A stretch of DNA of 64,000 bases from Geobacter sp. AOG2 (GCF_019972295.1 NZ_BLJA01000001.1:218049-282048); one strand, 5' to 3'. Positions 25,889 to 35,667 are shown, numbered from the stretch's first letter. A program made the numbers and translations. The notes: a model not told the origin generated them from the letters alone.

Positions 25889-28870
25889 ATGATGTTTGAA
25901 ATGAAGGGGTTTAAGTTAGTGCTGTTTGCCATACCTAAAGCCATAGGTATGACTGCACGTAAGTACCCGGCTTTTGCGGAAAAATTGAAGGAACGTGATG
26001 CTGTTGTTCAAATGCGTGTCAAGAATGCCGAGGCAGGCAGGTATTTGGTCTTTAAACGTGGGCAGCTCAGTTCAACCGCAGGCATTCATCCGAATCCCGA
26101 TTTGACAATATGTTGGGAGACTCCCGCAGTAGCTATGCGCTCTTTTTTGAAATCGCGTGATTTTTTGGAACGTATTCATGCCATGAAAAACTTTCAGTTG
26201 AGTGCAGATGGTTCACATGAGGTTGCTGCTTGGTTTTCCGAGATTCTGAATCTAATGGCTGAAGCTCCGATTCTTTTGGGTGGGGGCTATGGCATCGACA
26301 TGGGTAAGGGGGTTAAGCGTTATACCAACCTTACCAATGGCGGTCCGGTGTTTGTCTACGTGAAAGACGATAAAATTCTTCGAATCACACCGATTGATTT
26401 GGACGATAAAGACGCTCCAGGCTGGAGCATTCAGGCACGCGGCAAAACCTTCACTCCCCCCCGGAAAGTTACCATCAACAACCACACCATGAATATGAAA
26501 TCCACAATATATTCGCCGGATAGGCTGCTTTATCCCATGAAGCGCGTGGATTTTGACCCAAATGGTGAGCGTAACTGCAAAAATCGCGGAATTTCGGGTT
26601 ACGAAAGAATCAGCTGGGATGAGGCCCTCGATATCGTAGCCAATGAGATAAAACGTGGCAAAAAGCAATATGGGCCCGGGTCACTGTTGGCCTGCCACCC
26701 TTCGCACCATATGTGGGGATCGACAGGATATTGGATTAGCGCCTTTGGGCGGATGATGAATGCGTTGGGGCATACCGCAGTTGTGAATAACCCCGACAGT
26801 TGGGAAGGGTGGCACTGGGGAGCTATGCACCATTGGGGGTATGCGGCGCGTTTAGGGTGTGCCGAGCCATATAGCACTGTAGAAGACCTTATGAAGGAAG
26901 CCGAGATGGTTGTTTTCTGGTCGAGCGACCCTGAGTCAACCGCCGGGATTTACCACTCCATGGAAGGGACCTCGCGTCGTTTGTGGCTGAAGGAACTCGG
27001 CATCAAGGTTGTGCATATCGATCCATATCTCAATCACACGGCCAAGCTCACCGGCGGTAAATGGTTTTCACCGCGCCCGGATACAGGTGCAGCAATGTCG
27101 CTAGCAATCGCATATGTCTGGATTACCGAAAATTTGTATGACAAGTGGTACGTTGAGAATCGTACTACCGGGTTTGAAATTTGGCGGGACTACATCTTGG
27201 GCAAGGGGGAGGACGGCATTGCCAAAACTCCGGAATGGCAGGAGAAGGAAACAGGGGTGCCGGCTAAGGATCTACGTGCCCTTGCCAGGGAGTGGGGCAG
27301 CAAAAAAACCTATCTGAGCTGCGGTGGAACAGGCAACATGGTCGGTGGCGCATGCCGTTGTGCGACCGGTATTGAATGGGCCCGATCCATGGTGTTGCTG
27401 ATGGCCATGCAAGGTATCGGCAAGCCGGGGGTCAATATGGGCGGTATGCAGATGGGTACGCCACTGGATACCAAATTTTACTTCCCTGGTTATGCGGAAG
27501 GTGGGATGTCAGGCGACCTTTTTGCTTCGGGCATGATCTTCAACCTATACCAAAAAATGCCCCAGCTCCCAAGTGTCAACACGGTGTATCAGGCTATTCC
27601 GCGTCTTAAGATTCCAGAAGCATTGATGGGTGAACCGGTAGATGCCTGGATGACCGACTCCATGACTATACGCGGCCAGTTCCGTAAAATAATGTATCCA
27701 ACGCCGGGACATTCAAAGATCAAAATGTATTACCGGTATGGCGGTTCGTTCATCGGAACAATGAATGAAACAAACCGCTTTGTAAAAGCCTATCGCAATG
27801 ACAACCTGGAGTTCGTGGTCAATCAAGCCGTCTGGATGGAGGGAGAAACAAAATTTGCCGATATTATCCTGCCCGCCTGCACAAACTTTGAGCGCTGGGA
27901 CATAGGTGAAGCTGCCAACTGTGGCGGATACGTCCAACATAGTTTCCTCGGTATGAACTACAGGACATTTATTATGCAGCACAAATGTATTGAGCCCCTG
28001 GGAGAATCAAAATCAGATTACGATATCCTTTTTGAGCTTTCAAAACGTTTTGGGCTCTCAGCGTACTATTCGGAAGGGATGTCGCAATACGATTGGTGCC
28101 GCAGGCTTTTTGAAGGTACAGACCTGGTCCACGATATCAAGTGGAAGGACTTTGTAAAGAAAGGTTATTACATCCTGCCTGCACCAAACAATGCTCAACG
28201 GGATCCAGTTGGAACGCGTTGGTATTATGAGGGCAAAAAGAAAAATACCCCTGAACCTACACCGTTCCCGTCAGAATACAACGATACATTTCAAGAAGGC
28301 ATGTCGACGCAGAGCGGGAAAGTGGAGTTCATATCGTCAAGTTTGATGGCATTTGACCCGAACGATAAGGAACGCCCGCCAATGTGCTCTTGGATTCCAT
28401 CATGGGAAGGTGCTCACAGCGGCGAAATATTTCAAAAATATCCACTTCAATTGATGACGCCCCACCCACGTTATTCCTATCATTCGCATTCTGACGGCAA
28501 GCACAGTTTTATAAATGACATAGAGGATCATCGCACCCTTGTCGACGGTTATTACTATTGGAGTCTCAGGATGAATCCCGAAGATGCTGAGAAAAGAAAT
28601 ATCAAGAACAAAGATCTCATTAGGGTATTCAACGATCGTGGTGAAGTTATCTGTGCCGCACAGATTACAAATCGTATTCGTCCAGGCGCCGTACATGGTT
28701 ACGAATCCTGTGCAACTTATGATCCGATTGGTGAGCCAGGCTTTTCTGCTGATAAAGGCGGTTGCCTGAATCTTCTGACATCCAAGCGCCACATCGTGAC
28801 GAACAGCCACTCTCATGCCGCTAACACTTGTTTAGTACAGATTGAACACTGGAAAGAAAGGAAAGCCTAA
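25889..28870 (+). CDS. molybdopterin oxidoreductase, pyrogallol/phloroglucinol transhydroxylase-like large subunit with N-terminal SCP2-like domain
   Basis: A 993-residue protein. From about residue 135 it matches the large subunit of Pelobacter acidigallici transhydroxylase, a Mo enzyme of the DMSO-reductase family that moves hydroxyl groups between polyphenols. With an offset of 129, the enzyme's His144, Asp174 and Mo-ligand Ser175 correspond to His273, Asp303 and Ser304 here (CHPSHHMWG and NNPDSWEGW); Tyr404 would fall near Tyr531/Tyr535. The first ~125 residues look like an SCP2 sterol-carrier fold (VQMRVKNAEAGRYLVFKRGQ, DLTICWETP), an addition I do not know from the characterised enzyme. 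There is no Tat signal, so it is cytoplasmic. The true substrate is unproven. Confidence 0.85.
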   Translation: MMFEMKGFKLVLFAIPKAIGMTARKYPAFAEKLKERDAVVQMRVKNAEAGRYLVFKRGQLSSTAGIHPNPDLTICWETPAVAMRSFLKSRDFLERIHAMKNFQLSADGSHEVAAWFSEILNLMAEAPILLGGGYGIDMGKGVKRYTNLTNGGPVFVYVKDDKILRITPIDLDDKDAPGWSIQARGKTFTPPRKVTINNHTMNMKSTIYSPDRLLYPMKRVDFDPNGERNCKNRGISGYERISWDEALDIVANEIKRGKKQYGPGSLLACHPSHHMWGSTGYWISAFGRMMNALGHTAVVNNPDSWEGWHWGAMHHWGYAARLGCAEPYSTVEDLMKEAEMVVFWSSDPESTAGIYHSMEGTSRRLWLKELGIKVVHIDPYLNHTAKLTGGKWFSPRPDTGAAMSLAIAYVWITENLYDKWYVENRTTGFEIWRDYILGKGEDGIAKTPEWQEKETGVPAKDLRALAREWGSKKTYLSCGGTGNMVGGACRCATGIEWARSMVLLMAMQGIGKPGVNMGGMQMGTPLDTKFYFPGYAEGGMSGDLFASGMIFNLYQKMPQLPSVNTVYQAIPRLKIPEALMGEPVDAWMTDSMTIRGQFRKIMYPTPGHSKIKMYYRYGGSFIGTMNETNRFVKAYRNDNLEFVVNQAVWMEGETKFADIILPACTNFERWDIGEAANCGGYVQHSFLGMNYRTFIMQHKCIEPLGESKSDYDILFELSKRFGLSAYYSEGMSQYDWCRRLFEGTDLVHDIKWKDFVKKGYYILPAPNNAQRDPVGTRWYYEGKKKNTPEPTPFPSEYNDTFQEGMSTQSGKVEFISSSLMAFDPNDKERPPMCSWIPSWEGAHSGEIFQKYPLQLMTPHPRYSYHSHSDGKHSFINDIEDHRTLVDGYYYWSLRMNPEDAEKRNIKNKDLIRVFNDRGEVICAAQITNRIRPGAVHGYESCATYDPIGEPGFSADKGGCLNLLTSKRHIVTNSHSHAANTCLVQIEHWKERKA

Positions 28871-28872
28871 CT

Positions 28873-29718
28873 ATGTCATCAAAAAAACATTTTATGGTTA
28901 TTGATCCAGCTCTCTGTGAGGATTGTGGCAGTTGCTACCTCGCATGTAAGGATGAATACAGTGACAACACTTTTCCAGGGTATAGCGCAAAACAACCAAG
29001 AAACAATCATGCTTGGATAAAGTTGCCGCGTAACGAGCGGGGGCATGGCTCTCTTATAGACGTAGTATTCAGACCACACATCTGTATGCATTGTGCTGAA
29101 GCCCCATGTACCACTAAAGCAAAAAACAACGCAATTAGTCGGCGCCCCGACGGTGTTGTTCTTATTGATCCGATCAGAGCTAAAATGCAGCCTGAATTGG
29201 TGAAAATGTGCCCCTATGACGCGATAGTTTGGAATGATGCGGAAAAACTACCGCAAAAATGCACATTGTGTGCTCACTTGCTTGATGACGGGTGGAAAAC
29301 TACGCGTTGTGCCCAGGTGTGCCCAACAGGTGCACTGCGTCTTGAGTATATGACCGATGAAGAACGCTCAAACCTTATAAAGTCTCAGGAGCTGGAAGCC
29401 TATAAGCCGAATTTGAAAACGGGCCCACTGACTCTATATAAGAATCTGTACAGATTCACTAAAGCATTTATAGCAGGCAGTGTTGCTATGAAAAGCGGGG
29501 ACAAGGTGGATTGTGTTAAAGGTGCTAAAATTGTTCTTAAAAGAAAACAAACTGTGTTAGCTAGCATATTTACAGATAATTATGGTGATTTTAAATTCGA
29601 TAAGCTTGATGAAAATAGCGGACAATATACTTTGGATATTATTGTAGATAATAAAATAGCAAAATCAGTTAATGTAGAATTGAACAAAAGTGTATATATT
29701 GAAAATATAAAAATATAA
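28873..29718 (+). CDS. iron-sulfur subunit of the transhydroxylase-like enzyme
   Basis: A 281-residue partner of the preceding subunit. Ferredoxin-type cysteine groups are CEDCGSCYLAC (14-24 region), CMHCAEAPC, MCPYDAI and CTLCAH...CAQVCPTGA, enough for three [4Fe-4S] clusters. A C-terminal domain of about 80 residues (KVDCVKGAKIVLKRKQTVLASIFTDNYGDFKFDKL) looks like a Cna_B-type beta sandwich, as in the small subunit of Pelobacter transhydroxylase, which has nearly the same length. Two bases separate it from the large-subunit gene. It probably passes electrons to or from the Mo site. Confidence 0.85.
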   Translation: MSSKKHFMVIDPALCEDCGSCYLACKDEYSDNTFPGYSAKQPRNNHAWIKLPRNERGHGSLIDVVFRPHICMHCAEAPCTTKAKNNAISRRPDGVVLIDPIRAKMQPELVKMCPYDAIVWNDAEKLPQKCTLCAHLLDDGWKTTRCAQVCPTGALRLEYMTDEERSNLIKSQELEAYKPNLKTGPLTLYKNLYRFTKAFIAGSVAMKSGDKVDCVKGAKIVLKRKQTVLASIFTDNYGDFKFDKLDENSGQYTLDIIVDNKIAKSVNVELNKSVYIENIKI

Positions 29719-29772
29719 TTATGAAATAGTAATATTTAATATGTAATAAATATTAAATTGACAGGAGATAAA

Positions 29773-30696
29773 ATGAAAAATCTAGTTATAAATATCAGTA
29801 TAGCACTAACAATATTGTTATCTAATACTGGTTTAGTTTTTGCTAGTTCACTGATGGCACAACCAATGGGCCACTACAATATCGGACCAAATGCTATCAA
29901 CGGAGCTATGAACCCTCCGGGTGATTATTTTTTAATCGCACTGCCATATTATACGTTCGATAAGTCGACAAAAAATAGCGGAGACTTAACACCGGGTCCA
30001 GACTTTAATGCTGCGGTTGTAACGTTGCGATATATACATATGTTCAAACAAGGCCTGCTTGGTGGCACTACAGGCTTCAACGTCGCAGCCACTGCTGCCT
30101 ATACGGCAACCAAGTTTAATGGTAGCGCACCATTAAAAGATGAATACACAATGAGCATAGGCGACCCGAGTATCGAATTCATGCAGGGGTGGATGTTTGA
30201 CAAATTTGCCATCAGTACTCGCGCTGGTTTATTCGCAGGCATTGGCAATTACAGCAAAGCAAGAGCAAGCAATTATGCAAAAGATTTTTGGTCATTTGAT
30301 TTCCAACTCCGCGGGACATACTGGCTTGATAAGAATAGGGATTTATCTTTATCGTTGATGGAAACCTATGAAACATCAACAAAGATGTCTAGTTACGATA
30401 TAAAACCAGGTGACAATCTGACCACTGAGGCTGGTTTTGGTTACCAACTCACTCCGAATTTTAACCTAGGCGGCACTGTTTATAATGTTCAGCAGATCAC
30501 AAAAGACTCTGGCAGTGATGTCGGGTGGAATAAAGATAACCTATACGGGGCTACAGGGATAGGTCCTGCTTCAAGAATTATGCTTCCCTTTATCAAACCT
30601 GGAGCATTTGTGAATATTCTTTGGTGGCATGATATTGAAGCTCGAAACCACGCAAAGGGCGATATGGTGTTCACGGAGTTCGCCATACCATTTTAG
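29773..30696 (+). CDS. outer-membrane protein, MetA/SphA phenol-degradation-pathway type
   Basis: About 307 residues with a clear signal peptide (MKNLVINISIALTILLSNTG...FAS) and alternating aromatic/polar strands through to a terminal Phe (FAIPF), typical of an outer-membrane beta-barrel. The arrangement (GHYNIGPNAINGAMNPPGDYFL, then repeated strands) matches proteins annotated as MetA-pathway of phenol degradation, thought to be channels for hydrophobic or aromatic compounds. The ATG at 29773 has AGGAGA six bases upstream; a TTG at 29758 is less likely. The location after the transhydroxylase genes suggests uptake of their substrate. Confidence 0.7.
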   Translation: MKNLVINISIALTILLSNTGLVFASSLMAQPMGHYNIGPNAINGAMNPPGDYFLIALPYYTFDKSTKNSGDLTPGPDFNAAVVTLRYIHMFKQGLLGGTTGFNVAATAAYTATKFNGSAPLKDEYTMSIGDPSIEFMQGWMFDKFAISTRAGLFAGIGNYSKARASNYAKDFWSFDFQLRGTYWLDKNRDLSLSLMETYETSTKMSSYDIKPGDNLTTEAGFGYQLTPNFNLGGTVYNVQQITKDSGSDVGWNKDNLYGATGIGPASRIMLPFIKPGAFVNILWWHDIEARNHAKGDMVFTEFAIPF

Positions 30697-30764
30697 GGAT
30701 GGAATATTAGTGGGCCAGATTATCAGACGCTAGTGAAAATTCAAATATCAACCAAGTCTGCAAA

Positions 30765-30786
30765 CCCCCGCTGCTTGCGGCGGGGG
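30765..30786 (+). terminator. strong GC hairpin after the outer-membrane protein gene
   Basis: CCCCCGCTG pairs with CGGCGGGGG-type sequence (arms 30765-30771 and 80-86) in an AT-rich setting, 69 bases after the stop codon. There is no T run, so it may be a factor-dependent terminator, an mRNA-stabilising stem, or a remnant of an IS200/IS605-type end. The gap 30697-31060 otherwise holds no gene; a 97-codon frame crossing the hairpin has no family features. Confidence 0.35.
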
Positions 30787-31060
30787 AGGAGGTTGTACAT
30801 GGTAAATCTGCACTCTGTCGCCTGCTGGTCTGAACACTTCAATGAACTAAGTAGATCGGTAAAGCTCTTGTATAGCCGTAGTTCCAGGAATGAAGCTATA
30901 AGCTTACGCCACTTTCGATGTTGTGGTACTCACAAAGGCAACCGTCAGCGTCGTAACTCAAAGAGCATAAAGTACATCAAAAAAACTCAATATAAAAAAT
31001 CAATATTAATAATTAATTGTAACTGAATGAATATCATAACTATCAAATTCGGGGGGCTTA

Positions 31061-31600
31061 ATGATGACAGGATTTAAAAAATTGTTTTTCATACTTTCAA
31101 TTAATGTTTGGGTATCTATTATAATTTCAGTTGTAGTTAGTATATATATGGCTGTTGCTTTTGATGGTTTTGTAGATATTACAACATTTAAAATGGTTGT
31201 TCCTATGTGTACGGCAATAGGTACTGTTGTCGGATCGTTGTTTGCAACTATATTTAATGTGGGAGGATTTTGTACTGTAGTGGCACACAAGCTTGGAGCA
31301 AAGCCGGGAACCCCCGGCGAGGTCCTTATTCGTAATATGGCCGTCATTACCATCATGTTGTTGATCATGAATTTTGCCATCACGGCAATCACTCATTATT
31401 ATTTTGGCGCCCCATTTAGCGGAGCGAAAGCTATGATGGGAGCGTCGGTTTTGAGGCCTCCAACCGACCTTGACTTGTTACTTAATGCATGGTTTCGACC
31501 AATTCCCTTCTTGTGGGGTCCGTGCTATGTCGTGAGCATCATTGTCGATCCGATTTGTATGTGGCTTAGCTTTAAAATGTTTGGAATATCTACAAAATAA
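31061..31600 (+). CDS. integral membrane protein, four predicted helices, unknown function
   Basis: A 179-residue protein that is mostly hydrophobic: helices at about residues 8-32, 43-68, 88-115 and 145-172, the third carrying VITIMLLIMNFAITAITHYYF. The loop VAHKLGAKPGTPGEV is the most distinctive soluble part. I do not recognise the family. It begins with two Met codons after a GGGGGG ribosome site. Its place between the outer-membrane protein and the azoreductase suggests transport or membrane redox work for the catabolic operon, but this is inference from position only. Confidence 0.6.
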   Translation: MMTGFKKLFFILSINVWVSIIISVVVSIYMAVAFDGFVDITTFKMVVPMCTAIGTVVGSLFATIFNVGGFCTVVAHKLGAKPGTPGEVLIRNMAVITIMLLIMNFAITAITHYYFGAPFSGAKAMMGASVLRPPTDLDLLLNAWFRPIPFLWGPCYVVSIIVDPICMWLSFKMFGISTK

Positions 31601-31655
31601 GTACAGAGCAAACTGTTTTATTGTGTAATAATACATAATATTGATAGGGAAAAAT

Positions 31656-32288
31656 ATGGCAAAACTACTTTATGTTACATGTAATTTGAAATCTGAAGAA
31701 TTATCTTGCAGCCTTACGGTTGGAAAAGAGTTTTTGAAAGAATACATCAAGCACAATCCTGAGGATGAAGTGCAATTTCTGAATCTTTATCGTGACAAGA
31801 TACAACAAATTGATGCTGATGTGTTAAATGGCTTGAAAAAAATGCGATGCGGCGGAAACTTTGATTCTCTAACGCAGACTGAACAACAAAAAATTGAACA
31901 GATTTCGAATCATGCTGACCAGTTCATTTCGGCAGACAAATATGTATTTGTGACTCCAATGTATAATCTTGGGTTTCCCGCTGAGTTCAAAATGTATATA
32001 GATGCGATCTGTGTGGCCGGTAAAACTTTTGCTTATACACCAACTGGCCCTATAGGGCTTCTGAAAAATAAGGGTAAAAAGTGTTTCCATATTCATTCTT
32101 CTGGCGGTTTTCATTATGGGAAAGATGAGGACCACTCAGTACCGTATCTTAAATCATTAATGCAGTTTTTGGGGGTTGACAGCTTTGAAGCAATCGTGAT
32201 CGAAGGCGTTGATGCTTATCCTGATCGTGCACAAGAATTTAAAAACTTAGCAATATCAAAAGCCTATTACGCCGCAAACAATTTTTAA
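31656..32288 (+). CDS. FMN-dependent NADH-azoreductase-like flavoprotein
   Basis: A 210-residue flavodoxin-fold protein of the AzoR/NAD(P)H-quinone reductase family. The start ([25 protein letters not shown]), the FMN-contact motif [21 protein letters not shown], the [13 protein letters not shown] segment and HIHSSGG are all family marks. Members reduce quinones and azo compounds with NADH and often protect against quinone stress. That would fit a pathway handling polyphenols, which oxidise to quinones. The ATG at 31656 has AGGGA upstream; the TTG at 31641 is a weaker option. Confidence 0.85.
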   Translation: MAKLLYVTCNLKSEELSCSLTVGKEFLKEYIKHNPEDEVQFLNLYRDKIQQIDADVLNGLKKMRCGGNFDSLTQTEQQKIEQISNHADQFISADKYVFVTPMYNLGFPAEFKMYIDAICVAGKTFAYTPTGPIGLLKNKGKKCFHIHSSGGFHYGKDEDHSVPYLKSLMQFLGVDSFEAIVIEGVDAYPDRAQEFKNLAISKAYYAANNF

Positions 32289-32461
32289 TAAAGTATATTA
32301 TATATAAATAATAAAACGATTTATAAATCAGGATAAATAACAAATTAAAGTAGTATTTAGCAAAATTTATCAAATAACAAAACAGAATTATTTATAAGTA
32401 ATGTTTAAATACTTATTTCTTGTTAATAAATTGTATTTATATCAGATGCGAGGAACTAAAA

Positions 32462-33637
32462 TTGGATGTATTAATTAATATAAAGACAAGAAACAAAATT
32501 ATGGCCTTTGCGATAATTAACTGTATCGGATTGTTACTAATTGCTACCTTGGGAGCTCTCAGTTTTTCACGTATGAACGTTATGCTGTTTGCTATTGTTG
32601 TCATACTGATAGTTATATCCATCATCACTGGCAATATGATTTCCAATTCAATGACTCGACCACTCAAAACAACCCGAGAAACACTTCAGGCCGCGGCAGG
32701 GGGAGATCTTACAGCCCGTTCTAACATCGTTGGAAAGGATGAAATTGGTATGTTGGCCTATGAGGCGAACAGTACCATTGAAAAAATGAATTGCATCATC
32801 TCTAAAGTTTCAATTAATAGCGACAGCGTGGCTTTTGAAGCCGCCAGGTTGCTTGACCTTGCCGATAAGATGACCGCCGAAGCCGTAGGGATTGCCACAC
32901 AATTTGATTCGCTAGCAACAACCAGCGAGGAAATGTCTACCACTAGTGGCGATATATCTCGGAATTGCCAGACCGCAGCATTTGAGGCGCTACAGGCTAG
33001 CCAAACTGCCGAAAATGGTGTGAATGTCGTTGAAAATACCGTTCGGGTCATGAACCGCATCGCTAACCGGGTGAAGAAAACCGCAAAAACAGTACAAAGC
33101 TTAGGGAGCTGTGGCGACCAAATAGGTGAAATTATAGGTACAATTGAAGATATTGCTGATCAGACCAACCTTTTGGCTCTGAACGCCGCCATTGAAGCTG
33201 CACGTGCAGGTGAACAGGGTCGTGGGTTCGCAGTTGTAGCCGACGAGGTCAGAGCTCTTGCGGAACGAACGACTACTGCAACCCACGAGATCAGCGATAT
33301 GATCAAGGCCATCCAGGGCGAGACAGCTGAGGTAGTGTTCGCCATGAATGAGGGGATTTCAGAGGTGGAGAGAGGAATGGATGAAGCTGCAAAATCTGGT
33401 GTAGCGCTTCGGGTTATCCAAGAACAGGTAAACTCAGTGAACACCCATATCAGCCAGATTGCCACGGCTGCTGAGGAACAGAGCGCCACCACGGCCGAAA
33501 TTAGCAGGAACATCCAGCATATTTGCGAGGCGATGCAGCATTCCGCTCAAAGTGGTAACGAGTCCGTAGTTGCTACCAATCAACTTTCAAATCTAGCAGA
33601 AGATCTGAAGATGTATATGGGGCAATTCAAAGTGTAG
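32462..33637 (+). CDS. methyl-accepting chemotaxis protein without periplasmic sensor domain
   Basis: About 391 residues. Two hydrophobic helices near the N-terminus ([21 protein letters not shown] and [21 protein letters not shown]) are separated by only a few residues, so there is no periplasmic ligand domain. A HAMP-like segment follows and then the signalling coiled coil with the conserved tip [34 protein letters not shown]. It would talk to CheA/CheW elsewhere in the genome. The TTG at 32462 is chosen for the GAGGAAC upstream; an ATG twelve or so codons downstream is possible. It closes the AT-rich catabolic segment. Confidence 0.85.
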   Translation: MDVLINIKTRNKIMAFAIINCIGLLLIATLGALSFSRMNVMLFAIVVILIVISIITGNMISNSMTRPLKTTRETLQAAAGGDLTARSNIVGKDEIGMLAYEANSTIEKMNCIISKVSINSDSVAFEAARLLDLADKMTAEAVGIATQFDSLATTSEEMSTTSGDISRNCQTAAFEALQASQTAENGVNVVENTVRVMNRIANRVKKTAKTVQSLGSCGDQIGEIIGTIEDIADQTNLLALNAAIEAARAGEQGRGFAVVADEVRALAERTTTATHEISDMIKAIQGETAEVVFAMNEGISEVERGMDEAAKSGVALRVIQEQVNSVNTHISQIATAAEEQSATTAEISRNIQHICEAMQHSAQSGNESVVATNQLSNLAEDLKMYMGQFKV

Positions 33638-33714
33638 CGATAAATAGCTGAATATGGCGGTGGTAGAACGTTTTCTAATGATTTAAGTGTTTTCTATTAC
33701 CCCTGTTCGTGAAT

Positions 33715-33731
33715 GCCGATATTAAATCGGC
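33715..33731 (+). promoter_or_regulatory. small inverted repeat before the cofactor genes
   Basis: GCCGAT-ATTAA-ATCGGC is a perfect 6-bp stem with a five-base loop, 24 bases before the mobB start, followed by a doubled GGCTTAAG. It may affect translation or bind a regulator. I do not see a Moco riboswitch fold here. Confidence 0.3.
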
Positions 33732-33754
33732 TTAAGACGGCTTAAGAGGAATCC

Positions 33755-34267
33755 ATGACCACCCGTTCCGTTTCATTCGTCGCAAAATCGGGCACCGGCA
33801 AGACGACCCTGCTGGAGAAGGTTATTACCGAACTCAAGGGCCGGGGCTACCGGCTGGGGGTCATCAAACACGACGCCCACCGCTTCGATATCGATCATCC
33901 GGGCAAGGACAGCCACCGCCTGACCCAGGCCGGCGCCGACACCATGCTGATCTCCTCGCCGGAAAAACTGGCCGTCATCAAGAAACACGACGCCTCCCCA
34001 CCCATCGAGGAGTTGATCGCCACCTATTTCGGCGACGTGGACCTGGTCCTGACCGAGGGGTTCAAGAAAAGCGGCCTCCCCAAGATCGAGGTCCATCGCC
34101 GGGAGCGAAGCGATACCCTGCTCTGCCGGGGCGAGGAACACGACCCGAGCCTTTTGGCGGTGGCCAGCGATGAACCTTTGAACCTGGACGTGCCGGTGCT
34201 GGACCTGAACAACCCTGCACAGGTGGCGGATTTCGTGGAGGAGCGGATCATCCGTGCAACTGACTGA
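33755..34267 (+). CDS. mobB: molybdopterin-guanine dinucleotide biosynthesis protein B
   Basis: A 170-residue P-loop GTP-binding protein. It shows VAKSGTGKTTLLEKVI (Walker A), GVIKHDAHRFDIDHPGKDSHRLTQAGAD, the LVLTEGFKKSGLPKIEVHR motif and a C-terminal DLNNPAQVADFVEE, all standard for MobB. MobB assists attachment of GMP to molybdopterin, giving the bis-MGD form used by the DMSO-reductase family, to which the transhydroxylase belongs. The gene is markedly GC-richer than those before it. Its last 14 bases overlap moaA. Confidence 0.93.
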   Translation: MTTRSVSFVAKSGTGKTTLLEKVITELKGRGYRLGVIKHDAHRFDIDHPGKDSHRLTQAGADTMLISSPEKLAVIKKHDASPPIEELIATYFGDVDLVLTEGFKKSGLPKIEVHRRERSDTLLCRGEEHDPSLLAVASDEPLNLDVPVLDLNNPAQVADFVEERIIRATD

Positions 34268-35234
34268 CTCCCTGGGGAGAACCATAAACTACCTGCGCCT
34301 GTCGGTGACCGACCGCTGCAACATGCGCTGCTCCTACTGCATGCCCGCAGAGGGTGTTGCCGACCAGGGGCACGACGCGGTCCTACGCTACGAGGAGTTG
34401 CTGTTGATCGCCGAGGCCGCCGTGGGCCTGGGGATCGAGAAGATCCGCATCACCGGCGGCGAGCCGCTGGTTCGGGCCGGCATCGTGGACTTCCTCTCCC
34501 GCCTCTCCAGGATCGACGGCCTCCGCCACCTGGCCCTCACCACCAACGGCCTCCTGCTGGAGCGAATGGCCGCCGACCTGCACGCGGCGGGGGTGCAACG
34601 CCTGAACGTCAGCCTCGACTCCCTTAACCGGGAGACCTTCGGCGCCATCACCCGGGGCGGCGATCTGGATGCGGTGCTGCGGGGACTGGATGCGGCCGAA
34701 CGAGCCGGTTTCCCGCCCCCCAAGATCAACATGGTCGTCATGGCCGGGGTCAACGACGGAGAGATCCTCGACTTTGCCGAACTGACCCGGAACCGCGGCA
34801 ATTCGGTGCGTTTCATCGAATACATGCCGGTGATCAAAGATGAGGGGTGGCAACGCTACTCCATTCCCGGCGAGGAGATCCTCCGGCGCATCGCGGCGCG
34901 CTACCCGCTGGAGCACGTATGCAAGGGCGCCTATGCCGGCCCGTCCCGGGACTTCCGAATCCCCGGCGCCCGCGGCACCATCGGCATCATCACCGCCGTG
35001 TCGGACCATTTCTGCGAGGAGTGCAACCGTATCCGGGTGACCTCCACCGGCCAGGCCAAGGGATGCCTGTTCTCTGACGACAAGACTGACCTGCTCCATT
35101 GTCTGCGTCCTTTGGATAGCCTGAAACTGAAAAATACCATTAGGGACATCGTCAAGGCTAAACCTGTGCGGCATAATATCTCCTTTATCGGGCACGGGTA
35201 CGAGAATTTTATGATGGCACAGATTGGAGGATAG
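34254..35234 (+). CDS. moaA: GTP 3',8-cyclase, radical SAM
   Basis: A 326-residue MoaA, first enzyme of molybdenum-cofactor synthesis, which turns GTP into 3',8-cyclo-GTP. The radical-SAM cluster motif is CNMRCSYC near residue 23; RITGGEPLVR and LTTNGLLL follow, and the second cluster is in CEECNRIRVTSTGQAKGC. The C-terminus ends in the conserved Gly-Gly needed for catalysis. Translation starts at GTG 34254 with GGAGGAG upstream inside mobB, indicating coupling. Confidence 0.95.
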   Translation: MQLTDSLGRTINYLRLSVTDRCNMRCSYCMPAEGVADQGHDAVLRYEELLLIAEAAVGLGIEKIRITGGEPLVRAGIVDFLSRLSRIDGLRHLALTTNGLLLERMAADLHAAGVQRLNVSLDSLNRETFGAITRGGDLDAVLRGLDAAERAGFPPPKINMVVMAGVNDGEILDFAELTRNRGNSVRFIEYMPVIKDEGWQRYSIPGEEILRRIAARYPLEHVCKGAYAGPSRDFRIPGARGTIGIITAVSDHFCEECNRIRVTSTGQAKGCLFSDDKTDLLHCLRPLDSLKLKNTIRDIVKAKPVRHNISFIGHGYENFMMAQIGG

Positions 35235-35235
35235 A

Positions 35236-35667
35236 ATGGCGGAGGTCGTCGCTATCTGCATCAGTGAAAAAAAGGGTGAGCGCAAAACGCCGGTGCCTGA
35301 GGTCCAAGTCCAGGAAAATCATGGAATCATGGGGGACGCCCATGCCGGCGACTGGCACCGCCAGATAAGCATGTTGGCCGAGGAGAGCATTGACAAGATG
35401 CGGGCGCTAGGACTGGATGTGAGCGCGGGTGATTTCGCTGAAAATATCACTACCAGGGGCATTGAGCTGGTTGTGCTCCCCGTGGGGAGCCGTCTCCAGG
35501 TGGGTGAAACCTTACTGGAGGTTACCCAGATTGGTAAGGATTGCCATACTCATTGCAACATTTACAACCAGGCTGGAGACTGCATTATGCCCAGGGAGGG
35601 TATCTTCGCCAAGGTCCTTATTGGCGGGACTATTCGCCCTGTTGATCAGGTGAGGTGTATTGATTAA
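35236..35667 (+). CDS. MOSC-domain protein
   Basis: A 143-residue stand-alone MOSC (molybdenum-cofactor sulfurase C-terminal) domain: AGDFAENITTRGIELVVLPVGSRLQVGETLLEVTQIGKDC carries the typical core and the conserved Cys of the family. MOSC domains bind Moco or transfer sulfur to it; small MOSC proteins often sit among moa/mog genes. The ATG at 35236 is used because GGAGG lies at 35226-35230, overlapping the end of moaA. Confidence 0.88.
   Translation: MAEVVAICISEKKGERKTPVPEVQVQENHGIMGDAHAGDWHRQISMLAEESIDKMRALGLDVSAGDFAENITTRGIELVVLPVGSRLQVGETLLEVTQIGKDCHTHCNIYNQAGDCIMPREGIFAKVLIGGTIRPVDQVRCID

Noticed and set aside
30733-31026. 97-codon frame after the outer-membrane protein gene
   Set aside because: It runs through the GC hairpin, has no ribosome site and shows no recognisable domain; a transposase remnant could not be supported.
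33638-33754. Moco riboswitch in front of mobB-moaA
   Set aside because: Only a small 6-bp stem and a doubled GGCTTAAG are visible; the multi-helix Moco RNA layout is not apparent.
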